Part shown: one piece after another, positions 1 to 14,486 of the stretch | Layout: every line of letters starts with the position of its first letter | Numbering within the stretch: position 1 is the stretch's first letter | Source: Bettongia penicillata ogilbyi | Taxonomy: Eukaryota; Chordata; Mammalia; Diprotodontia; Potoroidae | Assembly (NCBI GenBank): GCA_023548195.1 | Contig: JAJHZJ010000579.1 | Span: 1,905,346-1,969,345 of the forward strand | Length of the DNA stretch: 64,000 nt | Direction of reading: 5' to 3' | Notes under the pieces: model-generated | Database searches by the model: none | Seen by the model: only the letters and a program-made list of their open reading frames with translations | What the model was told of the DNA's origin: nothing | Made by a program: the position numbers and the translations under genes

Positions 1-360
1 AGTGATACTAGAGAGAGCTGCACATGTAGACCTGAGAATCATCTGCAGGAATGATAACTGCACTCATGGGCATTAAGAAGAAAAGAGAGGGCCCATGACT
101 GTTTTAGGGATCACAGTGAATGATCATGACACTAATGAGGAATCAGCAAAGAAAACTGAGAAGTGATGAGACAGCAGGGGGAACAAGGAGAGAGCGGTGT
201 GACTAAAACCTACAGACAAAATTATCCAGGCAGAGAAGGCAATCAACAGTGTCAAATGCTGCAGAGAGGTCAAAAATAAATCAGGATTGAAAAATGACCA
301 CTGGATTTGACAGTTTAGAGATCCTTGGTAAATCTGGAGAGGGTAGTGAAGAGAGAACAA
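1..360. repeat. Old interspersed repeat, family not named
   Basis: Purine-rich sequence with phrases such as GTGTCAAATGCTGCAGAGAG followed by CATTGGATTTG-like text, which I associate with dispersed mammalian repeats. No coding sequence was seen, and I cannot name the family. It lies in the last CENPF intron. Confidence 0.4.
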
Positions 361-364
361 CTAT

Positions 365-1230
365 TCGGGGGATTTGTTGTTTATAAAGTCCTATCATCTC
401 TTTTTGCAGTGGCAAAGATAGGAAAACAAAAGAGGAACCCATTAGTTGAGAAATGGCAGAATATATTTTGGTATATGGATATAATGGAGTGTTACTGTGT
501 GCAGTTAGAAATAATAAAGGGCATAATTTCAAAAACATCAAGGAAGAATTGTATGAGTTAATGCAAAGTGAAAGGAGTAGAATTAATAACAGAATTGATG
601 CAATAACAACAATATTATAAAGATGATTAGTTTCGAAAGACCAAGACCTTGGATCAACACAAGGAACAATCACAATTCTTATAGACTCAAGATGAAAGAT
701 GCTGTTCAACCTCAGACAGAAAGCTGATGGACTCAAGTGTAGAATAAAGCATACTTTTTTTTTTAAATTCTGGATGTGACTAACGCTGGAATTTGTTTTC
801 CATGACTATACGTACTTTTAATGAGTTTTGTTTTCTTGTCTTAATTGGTGGGAGAGTGGGAAGAAGGAAAGAATTCAAAAATGAAAATTAAATTAAATAA
901 ACAACTAGAAATAATGAAAAGGATGTGTTCAGACTACTTATATGAAATTGATATCAAGGGAAGTTGGTTGAACTAGAATTCATGTAACACTATAAAGAAA
1001 AATGTAACAACCAATTATAATTTCAAAGAAATAATAGCATATGTTGTCTACCACTTGAAAGAGAATTAAATGAGATGTACATTTTTGGACAGTGGAAATG
1101 TGGGAATTTGCTTTGCTTAACTATACACATTTATTACAAAGATTTTTTTTTCTTTTTGTCTCTTATTTAAGAAGACAGATTGGGTGAAAGAAAATAAATG
1201 CTTGTTATTTGATTTAAAAAAACACCTAAA
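365..1230 (+). mobile_element. L1 3' end fragments (two, adjacent)
   Basis: The end of ORF2 and the 3' UTR of a marsupial-type L1 can be followed: GGCAAAGATAGG, AAAATGGCAGAATA-like text, TGATGGACTCAAG, then a purine-rich GGGAGAGTGGGAAG tail and an AT-rich end near 900. A second, shorter tail (TTTACAAAGATTTTTTTTTC) ends near 1220. Both are degraded and non-coding. Confidence 0.65.
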
Positions 1231-1334
1231 ACTAAAAACATAAAAGCTCATCTTACTAATGTGAGACTAGGAAACGTTAATGCCACGAGTGTTTCTTAGA
1301 AAGAATAAGTTATATTATTTGTACATTTATATAT

Positions 1335-1545
1335 GCACATGGCATTGTGGTCTTGAGGCAAGTATATGGACAGCAGAAGCAGGAAATCTAGGTTCAAGTT
1401 GTATCTCAGATATTTACTGGCTATGTCGTTGGGCAAATCACAATCCCTAGGAGTCAGAGTTTCCTCATCTACAAAATGGGAATAACAAAATTTCCACTGC
1501 CTTCCTTTTGAATCTCTTTGTAAACCTTAAAACATTATGCAAATT
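1335..1545 (+). mobile_element. MIR-type SINE
   Basis: Typical order: GGCATTGTGG start, GTTCAAGTTG B-box-like part, TTGGGCAAATCAC, TTTCCTCATCTACAAAATGG. Diverged copy in the last CENPF intron. Confidence 0.75.
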
Positions 1546-2054
1546 ATTACCACTGCATATAGAAAAACCACACATTATTGGTACAAAATAGACATATACA
1601 TTCACACAGTCAACTCTAGTACATTGATATAACCAAAGCAAACAGTAAGTCATAAATGGGAGCCAAGTCGAACAGTGTGACCTTTGGGTAGAAGAGTATC
1701 ATCTTTCCTTTCCTTGGACTATTGTGAAGATTTCACTTTCTGCTATGACTTAACATGACAAATTCAAAGGCCACATTGAAAAAATATACATATGCTAATT
1801 TGTGAACAGGAAAAACATGGACCATGCTTAGTACACCTTTAGCTATAATGTGCTTTTTTTCTGCTAGAATTCAAATGTCTACAACCCTCTGCAAGTACCT
1901 CAATGAGAACAATGACTCCTAATCAAGAGACTTGTTGGTTCAGTTAAAGCAGTATTCTGAGTCTTGAAAAATACTGAAGTACAAACATACAGCCTTAAAT
2001 AAGCAAACTATCAGTGTCTGGGAGCAAAAAGGAAAAGACACCACCTCAAAGCCC
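1546..2054. other. Intron sequence, nothing recognised
   Basis: AT-rich unique-looking sequence between SINEs. No exon of CENPF, no other open frame with coding character, and no repeat I can name. Confidence 0.5.
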
Positions 2055-2312
2055 TCATTGCTGTTCAGTCGTTTCAAATTACGTCCAACTCCTCATGACC
2101 CTATTTGGAGTTTTCTTGGCAAAGATAATGGAGTGGAGTTTGCCCTTTCCTTCTCTAGCTCATTTTCCAGATGAGGAAACCAAGGCAAAGAAGGTTGGTT
2201 AACTGATTTGTCCAGGGTCACATGGCTAGTAAGTGTCTGCGGCTAAATTTGAACTCAGGTCTTCTTGACTCCAGGCCCAGCGCTCTATCCAGCATGCCAC
2301 CTAGCCACCCCA
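2055..2312 (-). mobile_element. tRNA-derived CORE-type SINE
   Basis: Read on the minus strand it begins GGTGGCTAGGTGGCATGCTG, then AGAGCGCTGGGCCTGGAGTC and a B-box-like part. It continues through the core (GTGACCCTGGACAAATC) and ends with a TGGGGTCA-like stretch and CGACTGAACAGC. This form is very common in marsupials. Confidence 0.85.
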
Positions 2313-2637
2313 AGTCCTCATTACTAACTTAGAAATCTTTTTCTCGCCATCTCCTTTGGGAGTCTGAGGTAATGTTATTTCCTATTAACTATTTACACAA
2401 AGCACTGCAGTATCTTATATGGTCAAAGATTTGTCTGTTTAATAATAACAGGGTAATATTTTCCTTAGGTGTTTTCACGGGATTATCCTTACTGATTTAT
2501 TTACACCACAATACAGGCAAGGTCAGACATTAAAAGCCAAGAGGAGTTGGACAGTATAGCGTCAGATTCTCCCCTAAAAGACATGCATGAATTTCCTATG
2601 ATTTCAAACAAAAGCACTACGCACAGTAGTCAGGTAC

Positions 2638-2825
2638 CTTTTGTGATCTGCTGCCACCAGCTGTTGGTTTGGAGGTCTCACCAAGATTTTCTGACTGTCC
2701 CTTAGGTGGATTCAGAGAAGGAGGCGATAACTTCTGTGCAGCCAGACGAGGGCTGGTCCTCCTGACCAGGGTTGTTCTCCGAAGGACATAAGGGCTTGTT
2801 TTTCCAGTGGGGATATCAGCAAATC
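2638..2825 (-). CDS. CENPF: CENPF penultimate coding exon, C-terminal basic tail (residues 3611-3673)
   Basis: 188 nt: acceptor TTGTGTCACAG before GATTTGCTG, donor CAAAAG/GTACCT, ending in phase 0. It reads FADIPTGKTSPYVLRRTTLV, then RRTSPRLAAQKL and TSKPTAGGSRSQK, nearly the human sequence with a short insertion. It is disordered, basic and rich in possible CDK sites (TSP, SPP). The last exon, which in human ends in the farnesylated CAAX box, should follow at lower coordinates; I do not see it in 1-2637. Confidence 0.94.
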
Positions 2826-5800
2826 CTGTGACACAAGTTTGCTTTTAAAATATGGCTGGCTTTGATAAGAAAGAAATAGTAAAGCTTATTCTAACCTAGA
2901 GTTGAAAATAATATTCATCTTCACAAAGAAAATATTTATTATATTTAATAATTAAATAAAAATAAAGTTAAATTTATTTAAAGTTAATTTATCATATTAA
3001 TTAATTTATTATAAAGATAATTTTCATGAACATTTCACAGTGGCCATAGAACACAGCATAGGCATTTTATCTATTAGAGGGACTTTCCTTAGAATTCCTC
3101 AAATAAGATTTTCCTTCACGAAGAATTAAAAAGATTAGAGGGAAGTGCACGTTTACATGCATGTGTCATGAAGAGTCTGACAAGAAATGAGGTAAAAAAA
3201 ATCACCAACTGAGTCACCATCAGTTCTGCAGACGATTTGCTTTATCTTTTATTAGCCTTAGGGACAACGCCGTGCTCTGGGATAAGGCACAGTCAGGGAA
3301 GAAAGAAAAAAATGAAAGTAGGAGAAAAAGAAAGAGCAGAACCCATTATTTGTGAGTAGAAGACGAACGAAAGCCACAAACTCAAGTAGTCCCCAGTGAT
3401 TATATCTTTGACTACCTCCAACTAAACAACAGACCATTAACCTAACACTACCACTGAGCATATACCTGAAGGTTAATAATAGAAAGATACCACATACAGC
3501 AAAATATTCAAAGCAGCACATTTTGTGGCACCAAAAAGCTGTAAACAAAGCTTAATGCCCATCCACTATGAAATGGCTGAACAAACTGTGGCATACCAAT
3601 GTAATAAAATATGGTCATGCTATTAATAATCAAAGAACAATTTTTAAAAGGGTCAGCGAATAGTAGGAATATAAAGAAATATTAGGAGGTTTTGTATGGA
3701 CTAACACACAGTGAAGAAAGGAAAATGAGAATAATATACACGTAAATCAACTGGAAAACATTTAGCAACCACCTGTTCTATATACTAGGGATATGAACCA
3801 AGGAATGAAACACTCTCTATTTTCAAGGAGCTTATATATTAATTGGATGTGTGATAACTATATTCAGAGTAGATACAAAGTTAAATACAATGTAGTTAGT
3901 GGGGAAAGGGGCACTAGAAATTGGGGGGAAATTGGAATTAAATAGTCATTGTTTCAGAAGGTGGTGCTTAAGTTGCATCTCAAAAAAAAAAAAAAAAAGT
4001 TAAGGTCTCTAAGTCTAACTGACCTTCTTTCTCAGTCCTCATAAACCATACCTGAAATGCATTTTATCGCTGCCATCTATCAAGCCCTTTTCCTTTAAGC
4101 CTTAGCTTAAGTACCACCTTCTCCATGAGCCCCATTCTCCTCCCAGATAGCAGCTGGTGGGCCCCTATTCCCAAATCACCTGTCTACTGTGTACGAAGTG
4201 CTCCTTAAGGATAGGAACTATCACTTTTGTCTTTGTATCCCCAATACCTATGTGCTTGGTATGTAGTAAGTACTAAATGGTTACTTATTAACTAAAAGTT
4301 CTATTTATGACTTTCAGCTAAAATGACCAGTTTTGTCTTGGCCATTTGGCCACAATGACAGAGTATTTTTAATTTTTTTTAAAGGAACTTCCTGTTCTTT
4401 AATAAAATACTTTACAGGATAAGCTATTTATGACTTACACACAGGGCTAAAACAAAAGAAAATATAAAAGGCATAGTAGGGATATTAGGTGGGGAATGTC
4501 ACGAATACTCTCAAACTGGCACACCTAGTTTCTAAATGTCAGGTGATTAAGATATCAAAGTTAGTATGGCTTATAGGAAAGTTCCTGGAAGTGAAATTCA
4601 GAAAGAGATTAAAATATGTAGCTTTTTAATCCCAAGCACTATTTTTCTTTAGTTAAAATCAACCCACCTTTCTTGGACTCTGGCATGATGGTTTATCTAT
4701 CACAAAAAAAGGCAGGAAGAGTCTAGGCCAATTTCATTTACAAGTGATACAGGCCAAATTATATAGTAATATCTATAAATGCTCTACAGACTATATACTG
4801 TCAGAGAAGAGATTTTATTTTACACATTAGGAAAAGAGAGAAGTTTTTTCAGAAATAAAGAGTTACCTTTTTTCACCACATCTGGTAGTCCTTCTGGCTC
4901 ATGGTCAGTGTTCTCCAAGACACGTGAGAGGCATGCAACACCTTTTGGGGTCACTCCTTTTTTGATCCTTTTAGTAAAAGTCTCCGGTGTAGAAGACACT
5001 GATCCCCCATCACTTTCTTTTGCACCACAAGACCTTCGTCTCTTGCTTGAGACTTTACTTTGACCAGCTAATGTCTTCTTGTCAGTGACAGGAGGACTTG
5101 GAGAATGTATTGAACCAACTGAGCTTAGCAAAGGAGAAGTCTGAGACGGAAGCTTTCCTTGCAGAGAATTCAGGACAGTGACCTGTGCTTCTAACATCTC
5201 TTTAGTTTTTTCCAACTTTTCATAACTAACAAGAAGGCTGCAATACTTATCCAAGTATTCATCACTCTCTTTATTTTTTTCTTCAATAGTTTCTTTCAGT
5301 TCTTTCACCTCAGCTATTAGTTCTTCTACATTGACATCCGGGGCATCATCTGTTTAAAAAGAAATGTCATATCATAGTTAAGTAACTAAAGAGGATGTAA
5401 TTGTTAATACAAACCACTAACATTTAAACAGGTAACCTTAGGACAAAATTAAAGCTATTAGAATATATTTTAATACAGAACAAACTCCTGATTATGTTTG
5501 AAAATGTACATGTAATGGCCTGATTACGTTAGATCCAACTCAACATATGATCTTAACTAAACAAAGCAGCCTCCTCTCCTCAAAAATACTTTTTCCCAGG
5601 GGTACTTACAAAGTCAAATTAATGACTGAATTTCACTTCCTACTTTCTCTATCCATACCTTCTGCTAACAATGATAATGAGTAAAGAAATGATCAAAAGG
5701 AGATGGAACAAACAGTCCTGACATAGGGGACCTGTTAGTTCAGTGTACTGCTGAAGGAACACATTCACCAGTGATCATGGTCACATAAAACCTTGTTCAG

Positions 5801-8800
5801 TTGAGTCATGGATGGATGGATGGGCAAGTATATGAAGGTTTTAGGAGAAGGCAGAGCTATCCACAGTACAGATTCTAATCTTGTTATTAAATGTAAAGCA
5901 GGCCTTTATCTACTCACTCTTTCCACACAGGTCACCTTAAAAAAAAAAACCTTTTTCCTTGATGCTGTTATTACTTAAGACTACTGTCCTTTATTTCTCC
6001 CCAGTCCTTGTGCCTAAACCTCTGTCACCATGCCCACACAGTAGCCAAATCCTGTCATTAGTCTCACCTGCCCCTTTCCTCAATGATTTCTATACCTCCA
6101 ATCTCACCTGCTTTAATCTACCTTTATTATTTGCAAAATAATTTTCTCTAGGCACAAGTCTGACCGACCACATTACTCTCATGCTCAAAAATCTTTCTGC
6201 AGTTACCAACAAATAAGTCAGCCTTGGTATTTAAGGCTCTGATGATTTGGAACCAACCTAACTTTTCAGTATCAAATCACAGTGCTTCCCTTCATGAACT
6301 CTATGTTCCAGACTACCAAGGTTACTGAATTACTCTCTCCTTCCAATACAGTCTCAGCCTGTTTCCTGTGATTTGGGGGCAAGTGGTCTTCCATATCTGG
6401 AAAGCACTTCTTACTTCTAGATGTTCATGTTTTGAAATCTTCGTCCTTTAAGAAGTCTCCCCTGATGAGAGGATTCTCTTCTCAAATTTTCTAACGTTTT
6501 GTAAATACCTTTATCTTACCCTCCCCTCCATCAGACTCTTTCCCATGTATTATACTTTACTGTATACGTACATAAAACATGCTATATAAAACCCTAGTAG
6601 GCTGAAAGCTCCTCAAAAGGCAGGCAGGATGTAGCTTTTCATTCTTGTTTCCTAGCACAATGTTTGCAAAAATTGAAGCCTTAATTTTGTTGACTCTGAA
6701 GGTCATAGTTATTACAACATGAAAAAGCTGGTTTCCTCTTAATAGTAAATTTGAAAAATTCAAAAGAACATGAATTATTCTATTATTGAATAACAAAGGG
6801 ACATGTGTCTCAAATACTACCATGCTTTAAATGAGCCATTTCTGTTAGGAAAAAAAATTCTGGTTATTATTTCTCTAATTGTAACGCCTACTTTGTTTCT
6901 TATTCTCTTGTAGAGCTTCAAGGTCAATAATTTCTTTCTGTAATGTTTCCTTTTCATTCTCCAGTTGTTTACAGGTTTTGATCAACAACTGCATTTTTCC
7001 TCTAGCATTTTCATTCTCTTTCTTCAGCTGGGTTACATATTTCATATTATCTGCCTACAAAACAAAAGCACTTCTGGTTAAAACGTCATACACTTAAATA
7101 ATGTCTCCGTACCTACAGAAAGTGTCTTCAATGGATTCCAATGATAATGAAAACTCACATTTCATGGTTTGCAAATTGCTCCCTTTACAACAGCACTGTG
7201 AGATGGGTAGCCCGAATAGATAGTATTTAGGTAGGGTAACTTAGATTACCTCATTTTAGGCAGGGTAACTTAGGGCTAATAGTTAAGTGATTTGGATGAA
7301 AGCATACTACCATTTGGGTGGTTAAAGCTTCAAAGCTGGGTCTCTCGACTCCCATCCATTTCACCATCTTCTCTATGCTACAGTTTATGCCACCATGCTA
7401 TCTCACCAATGGTACAAAACAAGAATCATTACACTTTGTACTTTTAAACACTAGCTTTTCTTCAGATCTAAGAGTCCAATTACCTCACTGGCTGACTTTT
7501 CCAAATGATTCTTCAATTTAAGTCTATCCATTTCCCTACCTAGAAATATAAACAAGATGCTGAATTTGCCAGTTCAGGTGTATTTAATAACTAGAACAAT
7601 ATATATTAAGACATGAGGGTGGATGTAAGTTTTAAGTAGTGATCCTTTAGTTCTAAATGACTGGGGGACCTCCAAGATCCTCTGAATCTATGATCCCACG
7701 ACATAAATGAAATATTCACCACTGGATTAATTGTACAACATATGATTCATGAATGAAACTTACAGATATAAATCCAAGAAAATTGTTAAAGGTAATATGT
7801 GAGGAGAGAAGAAAGAGATGGTTACCTTGACTCCTTTGTCATAAGGGCACAAGTTGGAATAGAAAGGAACAGAGTCAGGTACTGAACTTCCAGTGGAAGA
7901 AGGGATAAAAACCTGAGATTTTGCAACTCTCTGCCACAAGGATCCGGATTGAATGACATATCTAAAGGAACTACATTAGGCCACAACTAAAAATCATATA
8001 CTAACTGGGAGTTTTATTATATGGAAGACTGACGGGTAACAAGTTTTTAAGCATTTTAAAGCCAAATAATAGTGTCATTGTGATAGGTACAATGAGCAGG
8101 AAACACTTTCCAAAATTTAGAGCTATATGGAAGTGTAATTATTCAAAAAGAAACTGGATGACAACTTGTCAAAAATGCACTAAGAGAATATTCTTATTTA
8201 AGTAGGGATTAAAATAACCTCTGAGGCCCTTTTCTAACATTGAAATTATTAGTGTTTAAAAAAATTTTAAGAAAACAAATACTTCATTATTCTGGCTTAA
8301 GTTCTTATACATCTGAAATTTCAAGAATTTTTTTTTAATATTTAAATTCTGCCACTTAACTAATTCACAATAACCTTTCCTCTAAAAGTGAGGGATTACT
8401 GAGTCATTTACTATAATATATTTTTCACAATAAAAAATCCCTAGATTACATGACCTTATCCATTGTCTTATGATGGGAACATATACAGGAAAAAGCAGAA
8501 AGTACGAGGTATTGACTTGGTTATCTCCACAAAAGCCTCAAACACCAAGGATAAAACTGAAGCAACTGACTTAGTAATAGATCTAGCAATAAGGTTACAA
8601 AATTTACTGGTATATCACAAGCAACTGATTGGGAAGCTCTGGGAAATATTTACGTTCAAAAAGGATTATGATAGCAGTGGTTTAAAAAAAAAAAATCACC
8701 AGATTCAGAGCCAGAGGACTTGAGTTTAAATCCCAATTTATTTGTGTGACTTTGGACAGATCACTTATTTATATCCTTAATTCTCCTACTCTGAAAGAAA

Positions 8801-11800
8801 TTGATTTTAATGTTGTATCTTTTGATTTAGCAATAATTTGTGATATTTCCTACCTGTCTAAAGACTAGCTTAGAGAGAAGTCCTTTCCTGGTTAAACAAT
8901 GTCAGATCCATTCCAACTCCTTCTCATTCATCTCCACATCTTAATCTCCTTTCACCAGAATTCAGGGAGAAAAGTGGTCACATGTTTACATGTGCACAGA
9001 AAAGACAGCTAAAAAAGATAACTAATCACTATCAGTCTCGTTAGCAACACAGCTTATGACTTCAACAGTAGCGCTCTGAGCAGGAGTTATTATAAAGCTA
9101 AGTGAAAAGCAAGACACATTGAAACTTCAACTCTGTAAAGTCAATGTACACCAAATACTCATATTGGTGTCAGTATATCATTAATGCCCCTAATACAGAA
9201 CATGTTGAACATTATCAGGGAAAATACCTTGGTTTTCTTCAATTCTTCTAATATCTTACTAGCAGTTTTCAGAGAATTAGTTAATTCTTCTTTATTGGAC
9301 TTTAAAATCTCCATCTCTGACTTGAGTGAGCTGAGATCCTGTTCTTTACAAATAAGTTTCTCTTGATATGCTTCCATTTCCATTTCATGCTAAGAAAGAT
9401 AAAATATAGTGTTGGTCAAGTAACAAAGCAAATTTATATAACACCTCACAGTCAAAACAAAACATAATATTTCATGACCTGGAATTCTGGGCTTCAGAAT
9501 TATACTTTCAACAATAAAGGTACAGAATTCTATTTCAGGACCCCCTCAGTAAAGAGGAGTTCTTTTTTCTAAAGAACAAATGCATTTTTATCACTATATT
9601 GTGGGAAAGAGGTCTAAAATATATACATATGTATTTACGAACATTTATAATCTCTCGTTCACTTCACTATTCAATTAAAAAGAAAGAAAACCCCTTTCAC
9701 ATATATACACAATATAGTATTATCATGTTGTCCACATCCAAAATGTCCATCTCATTCCACATTTTAAGTCCATCACTTCTCTGTCAAGAAATAAGTAATA
9801 GTAGCAGTCCTCTAGACTCAAATTTTATCAGTAAATATACATGCTAAGAGAAGCAGTGCAGTATAGTGGAAAACTTGGCTCAGAATCAGGAAGATGTCAA
9901 CAAATCCCACTTCCAACACATAAGAGTTGTGTGACCTTGGTCAAAGCAATTAACCTTTCAGGATATTCCCTAAGACTACACTTTGTAGAGAACCATCTAC
10001 CTTGGTTAAGAAAACCCCACATTGGAGGTTACTTACACCACTGAAATCACAGCTCTGATTTAAAAAAAAAAAAAAAAGTCCTAACAATTGGACCACAGAT
10101 TTAGAGACTAAAGGCACCTTAGAGCTGTCTACCAGGGCAACCTGTATCTTTGAAAGGTCAAGAGACTTCCATTTAAGAGTAATCTTAAGGTTAAAAGGGA
10201 TTTGCTAAAAAGCTCCAAGGGTATAAAAATACATTTCTTAACTAAATAGTTATTCAATAAACTGCCAGTAAGTGCAATATGCTTCCTTTGTTGATTATCA
10301 CAAAGATTTTAACACAGTTCTACAGTCACAGTTTATTCACAAATTCAGGTATATGAATAATCCCATGATGTGCTTACATATGACTCAAGTGTACTGAGAA
10401 TATATTATCTAACGTGTACAAAACTGTCCCCTCTTAGAAGCATATCACCTATACAATGTTAAAAATTCATATAAAGCAAGGTACTTTTCAAGAACACAGT
10501 TTAAGTTCATCCTACATGTTCAAAGCCTTAAATCAATTATCAACCCTCCTAAAAAAAAAATCCCTCTAGCAAAAATTTTTATAGCAAATTTATCTAATAA
10601 AGGTCTCATTTTAAAAACCTATAAGGTCTTGAACAAGAGTCATTTCCCAATAAATCAATCATCAAAGGATGTATGATAAAAGGAGGAGGAAAGATGGAAT
10701 TGGACTATCTTCAAGTATTTAAAGAACTACTGTGTTGAAAAAGGATTATGATAGCAGTATGACACAGTGACACAGAGTGGTTAAAAAAATCACCAGATTC
10801 AGAGCCAGAGGACTTGAGTTTAAATCCCTACTTATTTATGTGACTTTTAACAGGTCACTTATTTATATCCTTAATTTTCCTACCCTGAGAGAAATTAATT
10901 TTAATGTATTATTTAATTATTAACAATAATTTGTGATATTTCCTACTGTCTGAAGACTAGCTTAAAGAGAAGTCCTTTCCTTGGCTAAACAATGTCAGAA
11001 GCATTCCAGCTCCAAGGCATCTAACCTATAGAATAAACAGGATTCAGTTTGGTTTAGGCCCTTCCCCTGCAGAAAGATCTCCTATCCTTACTCTCCCCTT
11101 CATTAGAGCTTGAGGTCACATGTGGCCCTTTAACTGAACCCGAACTTCACAAAACAAATCCCCTTAATAAAAGGATTTGTTCTATAAAACTTGGACTCAG
11201 TCAAAAGGCCACACCTAGAGACATAGAAGGCCACAGGTTCCCCCACCCTTAGAGTTACCCAGGTCATGAAGGAGACTCATACCTCATAATCAGGTCACAT
11301 TCTCAGCTGACCTTCCCTCCCCTTCCCCCCCACCACGATGAAATGACTAGAAAGGGCTGAGGGCTTGTAGTCTACTTCCTCATTAAATGTCCTCCAGTGC
11401 TGAATTCCATTTCTCAAGAAGTTCCCTGCCAGAAAGTACACATCTGACTCTCCAGGGAACTTTGGTTACTGAGAGAAATCATTGACCATTAATTTATTAT
11501 TGGCTAGTCTATTAATAAATTAATTTGTATTACCCAGAACTTTATCTCTTGGAATTTTTACCCACGACAGCTATAAAATGAGAGGATTAGAATGAATCAT
11601 TAAGGCTCTTTCTAGCACTGAATCCTATGATTCTGGAGTTTTCTTTTTGAACCCTAAAAGCAATGGGTAAAAGCTGGAGAAAGATTTCTCATTGTCAGGA
11701 AAATTTTCTAAGTATTAAAGTTGTCCAAAATTGTACTCACTATCTAGAAAAGCAGTAAATTTCCTATCGCTGACACCCAGTTAATGATCGTCTCAGTTAC

Positions 11801-14443
11801 TGTAGAGCTATAGGCTGTCACATATAGGGCTGGACTACACAACCTCTGCTTGAAATTCTTTCAACTATGTTTCTACAGGTCAGAAAAATACAAGTGACTT
11901 GGCCACAGTCTACAACCACTTAATACTAGAATTAGCACCTGACTCCAATCAGGGCCCTTCCAATCACACTATTCTATCTCACTGGCTCAACAAATTTGGG
12001 CGTGATGGAGTCCAGAAACCAAGAGAAAGGAAGTAGACAACAAAAAGTAAAGAAGACACCATTAAAAGAACAAAATATTTTTTTGTAATTGGTACATTAG
12101 AGTTCTACCTTTTAAATGAAATTCCGCACATGTACTCCCCAATTCTAATTTTAATCTCAACCCCAACTCTGACAAATACATTAAAATCTTGCTTGCTCTG
12201 ATTTACTACTTAGTGCTCTAGACCAAAAATAAGACCAATGGCAGAGCCAACTCCTATTAGGTAAGGTCAAAGAAATACTCTACTGAGAAGTCATTATTTT
12301 ACTGAAGTCCTAGGGTAACTACGTTATAAAGATAACTGAGTAGTCTAAAAATTACAACAGCATCTATATTTATGACTTTCAGTCGCACATAAGCTGGCTT
12401 ACCAGATAAAAATTAAATAGCATTAACTATCCATATTAGTTTTCACAAATCTACAACATGTTCTACCATGAACATTTCATAATATAGAGATATATTAAAA
12501 CTTAAAGGCACGACAAAAGGTATTTTTCTAAGTAATACAGAATGAATTGGGACTGGGGGAAACTTTAATAAAAACAAAAATAGAAGGGACCTCATGTAAC
12601 TGAAAACTAGTCATCCGGTGAAAAATAAGTACACATAAATCACTAGCATGCCTGTAAGAGAAATTTTATATTATCTACAGAATTTATAAAAATATGTGGG
12701 AATATCTACCACAACACACACTGGAATTATATAAATCAACTACTAAATACTCTTTACAGAAATAAAGATAGACCTAAATAATTGAAGAAAGACTAAATGC
12801 TTTTTGATAGTTCATGCCAATACAATAAAGAAGACAAATACTACCTAAATTCATATTTTCAGGGATGCACCAATGAAATTACCAAAGGATTATTTTCATA
12901 GAGCTAGAAAAAAAAAATAACATCAAGTCATCTACAAGAACAAAAGGTCAAGAATCTCAAAGAAAGAAATTAAAAGAAGTGGTGAAGAAAAAGCCTCACA
13001 ATTCTTAAACTATATTAGGAAAAAAGAGAAATCATCAAAACGATTTGATACTGGTTAAAGAACAGATAAAATTAATCTGTGGAACAAATAATGCAACATA
13101 ACAGAAGCAAACACAGTAGCACAGAGTGTGGTAAAATCTAAAGATTCCAGTTACCAAATTGAGGATCCATCTCACAAAAACTGCTTGGAAAACTGGAAAG
13201 CAGTCTGTCAAAAATTTGATATAGATCAACATCTCACCACAGACACAGCAATGTGACCTCCAAATGGACAGAATAACTTAAATGGAAAGGTCGTCATCGT
13301 AAATCAGTAAGAGGAATGCAAATTCAATTTTCAATCAAGAGATACAGGAAGAAATCACAATTAAAGGAGAAGTAAAAAGGTTCACAAAAGATAAAAAGAT
13401 AATGTATGTAAATTTAAAGGTAAATTTAAAAGGTTTTGGCAAATAAAAGCAGATAGAACAGAAATAACTGGGAAAACACCTCAACAACAGGTTTATCTGC
13501 TGAAGCTCTTCCTATCCAAGAAATATAACAAACTAAGGATGTGAAGAGGCAGTTCTCATGGGAAGAAATTAAGGCCATATCAAAAAAATGCTCCAAATTA
13601 CAAATAGAGAAATTAAAATTAAAGCAACTCTGAGGTTCTACCTCACACTCATCAGGTTGGCAAAGATGACAACAAAGGAAAATGACAGATGCTGATGCAG
13701 CTACAGTGAAACAAGGGCATTAATGACCTGCTGATGGAGCAGTTGTTAAAGCACTCTAGAAAGTGATTTAGACTATGCCCCTTTGACTCAGTTATACCAC
13801 TACTAGGCATACACCCCCCCAAAGAGAACAATGAAAGTGGAAAAGGATCCATATGTACACAAATATTTACAGCAGCTCTTTACAGTAGCAAAAACTGGAA
13901 ACTCACCTTTTGAAAACGAGCTAAATAAATTATACTAGGTGAATGCACTATTACTGCACCATAAGAATGATGAAGTAAGATATTTTCAGAGAAAACTAGG
14001 AAGGTTCCTATGAACTAATATAACAGAGAGTGAAGTGAGAATTAAGAGAATAACTTATACAATAATTACACTATCTAAAAAAAAAAAACATTGAAAGTCT
14101 TTAGAACTCTGATCAATCAATATCAGAACACAACCCAGTTCTTGTCAGAGATGATGAAATTAACATACTGAGTAAAAATATGAATTTTTTTAGTCTTGGC
14201 CAATAGGATAACTTGGTCAATACTGCTTGACTATACATATCGGTTAGCTGGAAAAATAATAAAATTAAATTTAAAAAACCAAAAGAAGTATCCATCTAGT
14301 TTCAATTGGAGACCTACAACAAGGAAAGTGAGCTATCCATTTCATTTTTAGACAGTTTTGATTATAAGGAAGTTTTCCTTATATAGGAATACAGACACAG
14401 ACACAGACACAGACACAGACACAGACACAGACACAGACACACA

Positions 14444-14486
<43 letters not shown>

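Noticed and set aside
1..2637. Last CENPF exon with the CAAX end
   Set aside because: I looked for a Cys-Lys-Val-Gln-like end plus stop and an acceptor in phase 0 and found none. The stretch is mostly L1 and SINE.
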